The notes under the pieces: generated by a model
Databases searched by the model: none
Seen by the model: the letters and a program-made list of their open reading frames with translations, nothing else
What the model was told of the DNA's origin: nothing
Translations under genes and position numbers: made by a program
From: Photobacterium profundum SS9
Lineage (GTDB): Bacteria; Pseudomonadota; Gammaproteobacteria; Enterobacterales; Vibrionaceae
Assembly (NCBI RefSeq): GCF_000196255.1
Contig: NC_006371.1
Span: 310,001 to 374,000, forward strand
Direction: 5' to 3'
DNA: 64,000 nucleotides
In this document: in pieces, positions 26,665 through 34,661 of the stretch
Numbering within the stretch: the first letter of the stretch is position 1
Layout of the letters: each line of letters begins with the position of its first letter

Positions 26665-28168
26665 CTGTCTCTTGATCACAAGTCCAAGCATTCAAGAGAT
26701 TGTGCTAAATGGTAGGCCCTGTCCCAAAATCTGTGTAATTTAAACCATCCATCCCACAGAACGGGCCAACCGGCTCGTCCTGTTCGTTTACTGTCATTCC
26801 ATCCTCCTAATTTAGCTAATGCTAGGTAAGCCCACCGAATACTTGGGACTTCATTTGGTAATGGTTTATTTTCCCGCTTTAACCAAAGTAATTTCCACCC
26901 AATAGGCGATAAGACTGACTCACAACTTTCTTCATCAGCTTTTATATTCTGCCCCATAAATTTCAGTTGTAAGATTCGTGCAGCAAGGAAAGCGAGTATT
27001 GTGGCCATGCGATCAATATTGGTATAGCTTTGCATGCGTAATGACTCAACTTGGGTACCACCACTTTTCCAAGCTTTGTGATAGTCCTCAATCAACCAAC
27101 GTTGCTCATAATACTGAACAATTTTCAGTGCTTCTTCTCTATTCGTAACAGGCTCTGACGTCATCAAGTGCCAGCTTAATCCGTTGTCACCTGCACCTTG
27201 CTCTACGCACCCGACATAATAAAGTGGAATACTTTTTCCTTTCTTATTGGCAGGCACTTTGAGAGTAATGGTTGAGAATCGGATATCAAGAATAACCTCT
27301 CGCGCTTTCCGCCCTCCTTTTTGTGGGATATAGATTTTTCGATTGCCTGCAGGTTGTAATTGGTCTGAAAAAGCGTACAACTTATTATCACTTTCTTCGA
27401 TACAACGGCTTTGCATTGAACGAACAACAAAACGTTGGTTTTCTTGAGTTTTATACGTTAAATATTCATAAATATCAGCTTCACGATCACATACAGATAT
27501 AACCTGTTGCATAGTCTCACCAAGGCGGGATGCCATATTTATCGAAGCCTGTTCCCATTTATAACTTTCTTTTTCTTTATAGGGTGTTTGTGCATGACGT
27601 GCACCTTTTCCTCTTGTTTTTATATCTCGCGTCCACCGTATTTGTTCAATTAACCCAACCACTTGGTGGTTAGTTGGTGCGAAAAGCAAGATGGAATGAG
27701 CATAAATACCGCGAGTTCTGTTTCCACCATTAACATGACCAAGCTGCTCTTTTACAGCGCGATGGGTATAGTTAAGAGACGTTGTATCTTCAAGCGCTAA
27801 CAATAAATCATGGCGGTTAGCCTCTTGTGTTGTTGTTTGAAATCCGGCTTCGGCAATATCATTAGCATTAATAGATTCGTTACGAATAAAGCGATAAGCG
27901 CCTTCAATCTCTGCTGGCTGTTGGCTTGATTTCACTAAAGATTTTCCTGTGTGTAATGCAAGATTAGTTGCCACTTTGACTAATCGTTTTGTTCGTCTTG
28001 GATCGCCTAAATTAGCCTGACCAAAAAGAGAAGTAGCCCAATCTTGAGGAGTAGAAATATACATAATGGCCGTCCTTAGTTTAATAACAAAGGATCAGAT
28101 CGTGATATTGAAATGAAGTTCAAAAAAATCCCCAGTTTAAAAACGGGGGATTTGTGTATAAGAGACAG
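26665..28168 (-). mobile_element. IS4-family element of the IS50/Tn5 group
   Basis: 1504 nt bounded by CTGTCTCTTGATCACAAGT (left) and, inverted, CTGTCTCTTATACACAAAT (right). These closely resemble the inside and outside ends of IS50 in Tn5. One transposase gene fills it. The 9-nt flanks (GCTAATGGC and GGTAAACTG) do not match, so no target duplication survives. Confidence 0.88.
26676..28064 (-). CDS. IS4-family (Tn5-like) transposase
   Basis: 462 residues. GQANLGDPRRTKRLVKVATNLA opens the Tn5-type DNA-binding domain. The catalytic core has Asp in LLALEDTTSLNY, Asp in VISVCDREADIYEYL, and Glu in the YREK signature YYEQRWLIEDYHKAWKSG. An AAGGACGG site precedes the ATG. Full length and probably functional. 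Confidence 0.93.
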   Translation of the reverse strand: MYISTPQDWATSLFGQANLGDPRRTKRLVKVATNLALHTGKSLVKSSQQPAEIEGAYRFIRNESINANDIAEAGFQTTTQEANRHDLLLALEDTTSLNYTHRAVKEQLGHVNGGNRTRGIYAHSILLFAPTNHQVVGLIEQIRWTRDIKTRGKGARHAQTPYKEKESYKWEQASINMASRLGETMQQVISVCDREADIYEYLTYKTQENQRFVVRSMQSRCIEESDNKLYAFSDQLQPAGNRKIYIPQKGGRKAREVILDIRFSTITLKVPANKKGKSIPLYYVGCVEQGAGDNGLSWHLMTSEPVTNREEALKIVQYYEQRWLIEDYHKAWKSGGTQVESLRMQSYTNIDRMATILAFLAARILQLKFMGQNIKADEESCESVLSPIGWKLLWLKRENKPLPNEVPSIRWAYLALAKLGGWNDSKRTGRAGWPVLWDGWFKLHRFWDRAYHLAQSLECLDL

Positions 28169-29048
28169 GGTAAACTGGGTGTTGGATTTAGATATCAGTA
28201 AGTTCTTCGATACTGTGGAACATGACTGGCTCATCAAACTGATCGAACACCGAATAGGAGACAAGCGTGTTATACGACTGATCAAGCAATGGGTAAAAGT
28301 TGGGGTTGTGGATGAAAATGGTCATAGACAAGCGTCGACCATAGGCACACCTCAAGGTTCGGTTATTTCGCCGCTCTTGGCAAATATCTACCTGCACTAC
28401 AGCTTTGATCTGTGGCTAAATTAATATCGTAAGAGCACACGTGGAGAGGTCACCATAATTCGCTACGCTGACGATGCAGTACTGGGGTTTCAGAAGCATC
28501 AAGATGCTAAAGGATGCTTAGCGGCGCTGGTGCAGCGATTAAAATGCTTTGGTCTAAAGGTCCATCCAAAGAAGACTAAACTGATAAGATTTGGACGCTT
28601 TGCTTCACAGCAATGTGCGGAAAGGGGCTCATTAGGTAAACCAGAGACGTTTGATTTTCTGGGTTTTACACATTACTTTGGAAGAAAATTATCAGGTGAA
28701 GTTATTTTAAAGCGAAAAACGATGCACAAGAGGCAAGTTTCTCACCTAAAACGAATAAAGCTTGAACTTCATAAACGACTTCACGATAAGCCTTGGGAAA
28801 CAGGCCGCTGGTTAAGGCGAGTAGTTCAAGGGCATATCAACTATTATGGTGTCCCTTTTAACTCATACCGTATTGACCAGTTTGTGAAAGAAATAAAGAG
28901 GCTCTGGCTAAAGAGTTTAAGGCGACGTAGTCAACGACACCGTATGACATGGGAACGCTTCAAGTACTACATCGAATATTGGTTACCGAAGCCTAAAATT
29001 GTTCATCCTTATCCAGAACAGCGCTTTTACGCCAAACACCCGAGGTAG
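28169..29048 (+). pseudogene. Group II intron reverse transcriptase/maturase, 5' truncated with in-frame stop
   Basis: One frame reads WVLDLDISKFFDTVEHDWL, TPQGSVISPLLANIYLH, then LWLN and a TAA at 28422-28424. It continues in the same frame with EVTIIRYADDAVLGFQ (catalytic YADD), LDFLGF-type DFLGFTHYFG, and the maturase/GIIM region HINYYGVPFNSYRIDQFVKEIKRLWLKSLRRRSQ to a TAG. The N-terminal fingers are missing because the Tn5-like element abuts. Stop plus truncation make it non-functional. Confidence 0.88.
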
Positions 29049-29120
29049 GAGCCGGATGCGTTAGTAGCGCACGTCCGGATCTGTGCGGGGGGTGATCAGC
29101 AATGACCATTCCTACCGCGA
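29049..29120 (+). mobile_element. 3' end of group II intron: domains V and VI
   Basis: Directly behind the maturase stop, GAGCCGGA and TCCGGATC form the lower helix, and TGCG/CGCA with a CG bulge the upper helix, of a domain V hairpin (29049-29081). GTGCGGGGGG and a short domain VI-like stretch follow. The exact 3' splice boundary lies near 29115-29123, where the IS66 tnpC frame resumes on the opposite strand. Confidence 0.65.
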
Positions 29121-30153
29121 CCGACATAACGTATCAGTTTAGGCCATTGACCCACAGTGTACTTTATTGCCTTACCTAGCTGACTCGACGAGACTACTTT
29201 TTGTTTGCTGAGCCATTGGGATAAGTCATCCAGCAGCGGGATTGCATGTTCTTGTCGCTCAACTAATCGCTCGGCAGCAGTGAAGCTTTTTATTCTCGAC
29301 TCCAGTGCGTAGAGTTTCTGGATCTTAGCCAGCATAACATCCGCTTTACCTGTTTTTCCTTTTCCTTGCAGCTTCTTGGCATCCATAAATTTACGACGAG
29401 CGTGTGCCATGCATCCTAGATTTTCAACATAAGCGAGACCGTCATACGCTTTATAACCATCTGTTTGCAGATAGCCATTATATTTCCCGAGGAAAGCCTC
29501 GGGGCAAGCCCGTGCCCGACTGTTTTGGTAGTCGAACAATACGATATTTTTCACCCCTCAAGCGAAGCCTTGGGGGAGTCAGCACCCGAGCAGTAAACCC
29601 ACATATAACATTGCTTATTTTCTTTGAGCACATTGAGTGGTGTTTCGTCTGCCTGAACGACGGTTTGATTCAGTAACGTCTCTTTTAACCGTTGATACAA
29701 CGGTGTAAAGCACTCGCTGACCTGCATCACCCAACGCGCCATTGTGGTTATAGGGAGATCGATACCCGCCTGTGAAAACAGCGTTTCCTGACGATAAAGC
29801 GGTAAGGCATACTGGTATTTACTCAGGATAATATTGGCGAGCAAGCTTTCTGTGGTATAGCTTTTTGGGATAAGTGCTGTCGGGACTGGCTGCTGTTTTA
29901 TCGCAACGCTTTGTGCATGTTGCTCACATTGCCGACAGCCATATTTAGGGCGAACGTACTCCAGCACTTTCAATACCGCGGGGATGAACTCAAGCTTTTC
30001 ACTAACATCTTCACCGGTTTTGTGTAATTCGCCTTGGCAGCATGCGCAGACTTTCTCTTCATCGGTGAGATCAAGAACAATGCGTTCACGAGGGAGATCT
30101 TTCGGCAGAGGTTTACGCTTACCACGCACCTTCCTACCTGAAGTGGTTACCAC
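29120..30153 (-). pseudogene. Second IS66 tnpC, frameshifted and truncated at both ends
   Basis: Two overlapping minus-strand frames together give an IS66 TnpC: KRKPLPKDLPRERIVLDL, zinc-ribbon CACCQGELHKTG and YGCRQCEQH, VVQADETPLNVL, then a frame break at 29551-29554 (GGGGTGA) and KNIVLFDYQNSRA, LQTDGYKAYDGL, HARRKFMDAKKLQGKGKTG, up to LIRYV. The C-terminal Glu motif is lost where the group II intron was inserted. The N-terminus is lost at a junction with another IS end (30155). It differs from the intact copy at 24118, so it is an independent element. Confidence 0.85.
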
Positions 30154-30154
30154 T

Positions 30155-30199
30155 TCAGGATCACTCTTCGCTTATGCCCCGACTTATTGAGAAGTTACG
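30155..30199 (+). repeat. Orphan right end of the single-gene IS66-type element
   Basis: 45 nt identical to 50720-50764, the right end of the complete element at 48999-50763 (ending GACTTATTGAGAAGTTAC). No transposase of that type is attached. CCTGAAGTGG-TTA-CCACTTCAGG (30137-30159) makes a perfect palindrome across the junction with the tnpC pseudogene. Confidence 0.85.
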
Positions 30200-30269
30200 T
30201 TTTATTCTTATACATAATTGATACTATGCCAGTAAGCCGTTTAAAAACATTCGCATTAAGGATAGCCTC

Positions 30270-32105
30270 GTGAGTAAGCCAACATTGTTAACCTCTCCAA
30301 CCCTTTCGCAAATTAATGTCTTTCCCGTTAAATCTATTGCGGGTCTTAGCCAGTCGCAAGTATGGGTCGAGAAACAAGGGATCAGTTTTGATCGTCGCTT
30401 CATGGTAGCGAAAAAAGACGGCAGTATGATCACGGCAAGAAAACACCCTGAGATGGTAAAAGTGATGGCGACAATACAATCTCACGGTATAACGTTGAGC
30501 TATCCGGGTCGTATGCCGTTGATATTGAAATATGCTGATTTCTTAATGGAAGATACCAATGCTGAAGTGTGGGGCGATGAATTTAGTGCGTATACCACCA
30601 CAATTAAAGCCGACATTTGGTTTTCTTTACTGCTAGGTCAAGAAGTACAGTTATTGTATACGGGCGAGCAATCAAATCGTCTTCGCCCGAAGATTAATCA
30701 GAATGTTAGCTTTGCCGATGGCTTCCCTTTACTGGTGATTAGTGAAGCGTCATTGGAGGCGTTGAATGCCCGCAGCAGTCAGCGAAGCACTATGGATCAG
30801 TTCCGAACCAATCTTGTTGTTTCAGGTACAGAAGCATTTGCAGAAGATAGCTGGAAACGCATTCGTATTGGCGAGGTTGAGTTCTTATCCGTTAAGCCGT
30901 GCTCGCGTTGTATTTTGACCACAGTAAACCCTAAAACCGCTGAATTTAATGCATTGAAAGAACCATTAGCCACTATGTCTAAGTTCCGTGCTGATGCGTC
31001 GGGCGATGTGTATTTCGGTCAGAATCTGGTTGCATTAAATGAAGGCAAAATTAAAGCGGGTGACATCATCGAAGTGCTAGAGACGAAGCCGAAAGAAGTG
31101 TATGCCGACAACAGTGAATTGAACTTAACGTTAACCTGCGTTGAACGTGAAGACATCGCGCAAGATTTTTGTACATTTTGGTTAGAGCCGACAAAAGAAC
31201 AAACGTTACCGACTTATCAACCGGGTCAGCATTTACCGTTGCAACTAGAAATCAATGGTGAGTACATTTCACGGCGCTATACATTGTCATCTAGCCCTTC
31301 ACGTCCTGGCCGTTATGCTATTTCAGTGAAACGTGTGAATGATGGACGCGTATCGAACTGGCTGCATGATCATTTAGCAGTGGGAGATACGCTGGTGGCA
31401 GAAAAACCAGATGGTACATTCCACCTCGGTGCGCATACCGATAAGTTACTTTTGCTTTCTGCGGGCAGTGGTATTACGCCAATGCTATCGATGTTGCGTT
31501 ATTTAGCCGATCATAATCAAGTGCATGATGTCGTGTTCTATCATCAGTGCAGTACTCAAAACGATATTCCATGTTTAGATGAGCTTGAATTACTTCAAGA
31601 AGCACATCCTCATTTAACCGTTCATGTTGTATTAAGTCGTAAAGATAAAGCTTGGAAAGGGTTATCGGGGCGTTTATCTGCTGAGTTATTAAGTCATATT
31701 CCTACACTTGCTGAACGACAAGTCTTCGTGTGTGGCCCTGATGCGTTTATGAAAGAAGCTAAATCATTACTCCTTGCAAAAGCACTGCCTGAGTCACAGT
31801 ATCACCAAGAAGCATTTGGACCGATTCAAATCGAGACTGGCGAAGAGAAAAGCGTCACGATCAGTATTGATGGCAATATATTTGAAGGCAACAACCAGCA
31901 AACAGTACTCGAGCAAGCAGAAAATGCAGGTTTGAAGATGGCGAACAGTTGTCGTGCGGGGTTATGCGGTGCTTGTAAAGTAACATTAGCAAGCGGTGAG
32001 GTTGAACAACCGGATGTACCTGCATTGTTTTCTGGCGAAAAGGAAGAGGGCAAAGTACTTGCTTGTTGCTGTATCCCTAAAACGGATATTGAACTTGTAA
32101 GCTAA
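30270..32105 (+). CDS. MOSC domain fused to ferredoxin reductase and 2Fe-2S ferredoxin
   Basis: 611 residues in four blocks. About 10-130 is a MOSC N-terminal barrel (INVFPVKSIAGLSQSQVWVEKQGISFDRRFM). About 130-270 is a MOSC domain with its Cys in VKPCSRCILTTVNP. About 285-510 is an FAD/NAD reductase (RRYTLSSSPSRPGRYAISVKRV, LLLSAGSGITPMLSML, VFVCGPDAFMKEA). About 525-611 is a ferredoxin (CRAGLCGACKVTLASG, CCC). It combines YcbX-like and Hcr-like modules and may transfer electrons to a molybdenum-cofactor or N-hydroxylated substrate. The start is a GTG with AAGGAT upstream. Confidence 0.88.
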   Translation: MSKPTLLTSPTLSQINVFPVKSIAGLSQSQVWVEKQGISFDRRFMVAKKDGSMITARKHPEMVKVMATIQSHGITLSYPGRMPLILKYADFLMEDTNAEVWGDEFSAYTTTIKADIWFSLLLGQEVQLLYTGEQSNRLRPKINQNVSFADGFPLLVISEASLEALNARSSQRSTMDQFRTNLVVSGTEAFAEDSWKRIRIGEVEFLSVKPCSRCILTTVNPKTAEFNALKEPLATMSKFRADASGDVYFGQNLVALNEGKIKAGDIIEVLETKPKEVYADNSELNLTLTCVEREDIAQDFCTFWLEPTKEQTLPTYQPGQHLPLQLEINGEYISRRYTLSSSPSRPGRYAISVKRVNDGRVSNWLHDHLAVGDTLVAEKPDGTFHLGAHTDKLLLLSAGSGITPMLSMLRYLADHNQVHDVVFYHQCSTQNDIPCLDELELLQEAHPHLTVHVVLSRKDKAWKGLSGRLSAELLSHIPTLAERQVFVCGPDAFMKEAKSLLLAKALPESQYHQEAFGPIQIETGEEKSVTISIDGNIFEGNNQQTVLEQAENAGLKMANSCRAGLCGACKVTLASGEVEQPDVPALFSGEKEEGKVLACCCIPKTDIELVS

Positions 32106-32137
32106 TGCTGGTTTCTCTGCTATAAGAGGCGAAGAAG

Positions 32138-32170
32138 AAAGACCGATGCTATTTAGACATCGGTCTTTTT
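32138..32170. terminator. Terminator between MOSC fusion and TPR gene
   Basis: AAAGACCGATG and CATCGGTCTTT form an 11-bp stem with a 9-nt loop, followed by T-rich sequence on the plus strand. The A-run before it makes it usable by the convergent cellulose operon too. Confidence 0.88.
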
Positions 32171-32190
32171 AATGATTTACTTTCAACGCA

Positions 32191-33639
32191 CTAGTAGCAT
32201 TGCTTGTATGTTTTTCTTTGTGCGCACTGCGCGGTTTTTAACGCGTCTTTAAACTTGGGGTCATGAGGATAAGCGTTAACCAATTGCTGGAACGTATTGA
32301 CCGCTTTGGTATTTTGATTTTGATTATAGTATGCCCAACCCTTAATTTCGGATAGTCCTACCTCTTGTCCATATTTCTGTTCATATAAATAAGTATTATC
32401 AACCACATACTGATATTTTTCCTGTTCAAACGCATTGAGAATGTTTTTCGACGCTTGCTGCTTGGCATACATCACTTTATAGGAAGGATCTGCTAACAGT
32501 TTGGCTAGGCTCTCAGCATGTTGTTGAAAGCCAGCACGATTAAGAGCCAAAGAATAGCCGTACTGTGTTTCCTGATATTGTTCTACATCTGCAGGTAAAT
32601 CCTTCAATGCTTTCTCAAACGAACGCGTGGCTGTCAAAGGGCGTTGTAGTTTATACCATTGCCACCCAGCGAGAGCATGTTGCTCAGATGTCAGTGGTTG
32701 TTGTTCATCTAGAAGTTTTAAGCATGCAGCAGGTTGCGACTCGCAGATACGGTTTAGTCGTTCCGAGTTAGCATTGGATTTAAATTTGTTCAAGCTTGGA
32801 TATTGCTTGACCCATCGAGCCTGTAGCTGCTCAACTTCTTTTTGGCGGTGAAGGCCTTTTAGGCTAAGTAACTTTCCTTCTATTAGTTTCTTGCTGGGTT
32901 TGCCTGACCATTTAATAGCGCTGTCAAACCACGAGAGAGAAGACTGGTAGTTTTTCTCCTTGAGATATTGCCAACCTAAAAGTTCGGCCCCCTTGGAATC
33001 TCTTTTTACTTTAGCTTGCTTTACTACTACATCTTTGTTGGCAGAATGGCTGCCATTGCGTGACAGTTGTTTCAATTGGATCTGATAGGCGAGTTTCGAA
33101 TATTCTGTTGCATCGTAGCCAGGGCTTTGGCGATATTGCGACAGAATCTGAGGCCCTGCTGATTTACGGGACCACATCAGAACTTTCTGGGTCGTCGTTA
33201 AAGTGAATTCTGGGCAATTTTGCAGAATATCACTATACTTTTGTCGCGATTTAGTACCATACCCTGTTGCCATTTCGTTCTGTAAGTCGAGCCATACCCA
33301 CTGAATTCGTTGGCAGCTGTTCCAGTCTGGATTATCGGCGAGCAAGGCGTTGGCTGCTGAACGGTTGTTACTGTTGACCGCCGAGGTGAGTGCTTCTAGA
33401 TTAGCCTGGAAGTTAATTTCTTCAGTCAGTTTTTTTGATGTTGGCTGTTCATTGACTGCATTTTTCGCGGCTTTCCATCCTTGTTTTTCGAGAGTTTTCC
33501 ATATGGGCGTTTCATCATAATAAACGTCTCTGTATGACTTCACCTCGACCGTAACATTACGATCCAGCAGTTGAATTTTGGCTTGTTCGCTTGCCATGGC
33601 AGGTAAGGAAATAGCTAGCGCGATATATAAAGATTTCAT
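32191..33639 (-). CDS. Secreted TPR-repeat protein at the end of the cellulose operon
   Basis: 482 residues with a signal peptide (MKSLYIALAISLPAMASEQ) and TPR-like helical pairs (GAELLGWQYLKEKNYQSSLSWFDSAIKW, HALAGWQWYKLQRPLTATRSFEKALKDL, EIKGWAYYNQNQNTKAVNTFQQLVNAYP). It occupies the place where BcsC (TPR scaffold plus outer-membrane barrel, over 1100 residues) usually stands, but no barrel follows. The ATG at 33639 overlaps the bcsZ stop as ATGA; a TTG six bases earlier is less likely. Role as periplasmic scaffold for glucan export is inference. Confidence 0.75.
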   Translation of the reverse strand: MKSLYIALAISLPAMASEQAKIQLLDRNVTVEVKSYRDVYYDETPIWKTLEKQGWKAAKNAVNEQPTSKKLTEEINFQANLEALTSAVNSNNRSAANALLADNPDWNSCQRIQWVWLDLQNEMATGYGTKSRQKYSDILQNCPEFTLTTTQKVLMWSRKSAGPQILSQYRQSPGYDATEYSKLAYQIQLKQLSRNGSHSANKDVVVKQAKVKRDSKGAELLGWQYLKEKNYQSSLSWFDSAIKWSGKPSKKLIEGKLLSLKGLHRQKEVEQLQARWVKQYPSLNKFKSNANSERLNRICESQPAACLKLLDEQQPLTSEQHALAGWQWYKLQRPLTATRSFEKALKDLPADVEQYQETQYGYSLALNRAGFQQHAESLAKLLADPSYKVMYAKQQASKNILNAFEQEKYQYVVDNTYLYEQKYGQEVGLSEIKGWAYYNQNQNTKAVNTFQQLVNAYPHDPKFKDALKTAQCAQRKTYKQCY

Positions 33640-34661
33640 TGGCAATACCTCTCATGAAAAGCAATATGTGAAAATAAAATCAAGCTGGCAGAGTAGTAAT
33701 CGTCTTGGTTGCTGGGGTGAGGCAGTGCACTACGGTGTTTGTATTTTTCCTGGCTGAGCTGAACCAGTGCGGCAATCGCATGTGCACCTTGCGGCGGGCC
33801 ATAGTTCGCCATTTCATTGCTATTCACATCGAGCCAGGCTGTATTGTTATCCAGTAGCCAATTTCGATAATTGTCACTGATCGAATTGTCATAACCGCCC
33901 CAGATCAAATAAAGTGGGATACGATAGCTGGAGTAACTGAAGCGAGCCGGAAACTGCGTGGCAGGGCGCCAGTGTGATTCGCCAAACTCAAGCCAATCAG
34001 AGGGTAGCTGATACTGACCAAACTGGTTTTTATCCAGTATGTTGCGACCGCTCTGATTTAGATCTGTCCAGATATTGTTCTGGATAGCAAAGTCATTAAA
34101 TGCGGGGTAAACCCAATAAGAGGGATTGACCACAGTATATTGTGGCGTCTGAAAACCTTGTCTGGCAGGCAAGAGTGCGTATTCTTTGTCGATAGAAATA
34201 ATATGGCTGCTGGCCAGCTCATTGATGATGGCCTTCGCGTCCAGATCATACTCGTTACCGGGCCATTTCTTATCCGCTTTGAGCAAAGCCCAGGCAATGA
34301 ATATATCACCATCGCTGGCATTGTTTGGATCAGGGATATGCGGCGTTTTCTGTTGCCATTTCCAGGAGAACAGCGCGTCGTTATGTCGTTGCAGCTTGCC
34401 TTCAGTCCAATGCCAAATCTGCTTAAATGACTGGTGGTCATTGAAGAATTCTGCCATCAGCATCCCGTAGCCTTGACTTTCACTGTGGCTGATGCTTTCG
34501 TTTCCGTTGTCGATAACCCGGCCTTGTTGGTTCACGAATTTTTGCTTATAGAATGACCATAATTTGTCGTCGTTCCGGGTATCACAGCCTTGGGCTTTGG
34601 TCTGTAGCGAGGCTTGAGAAAAGAACGGTACACTTAGTAAAAGTAGTGATATCCATTTCAT
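33636..34661 (-). CDS. bcsZ: Endo-1,4-beta-glucanase BcsZ, GH8
   Basis: 341 residues with a signal peptide (first 17). GH8 landmarks: ISHSESQGYGMLMAEFFND, with the catalytic acid Glu in SESQGYG, and NNASDGDIFIAWALLKADKKW carrying the conserved Asp. FSYSSYRIPLYLIWGG is also conserved. In cellulose operons it is the periplasmic hydrolase that trims nascent glucan. It overlaps both neighbours by 4 nt. Confidence 0.92.
   Translation of the reverse strand: MKWISLLLLSVPFFSQASLQTKAQGCDTRNDDKLWSFYKQKFVNQQGRVIDNGNESISHSESQGYGMLMAEFFNDHQSFKQIWHWTEGKLQRHNDALFSWKWQQKTPHIPDPNNASDGDIFIAWALLKADKKWPGNEYDLDAKAIINELASSHIISIDKEYALLPARQGFQTPQYTVVNPSYWVYPAFNDFAIQNNIWTDLNQSGRNILDKNQFGQYQLPSDWLEFGESHWRPATQFPARFSYSSYRIPLYLIWGGYDNSISDNYRNWLLDNNTAWLDVNSNEMANYGPPQGAHAIAALVQLSQEKYKHRSALPHPSNQDDYYSASLILFSHIAFHERYCQ

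Noticed and set aside
25690..26665. Integron attC array around the toxin cassettes
   Set aside because: Repeats between genes look like terminators; no GTTRRRY/RYYYAAC core pair or long attC fold was seen, and no integrase gene is present.
32565..32851. Plus-strand frames within the TPR gene
   Set aside because: Short, overlapping frames with no family resemblance opposite a coherent signal-peptide TPR protein.
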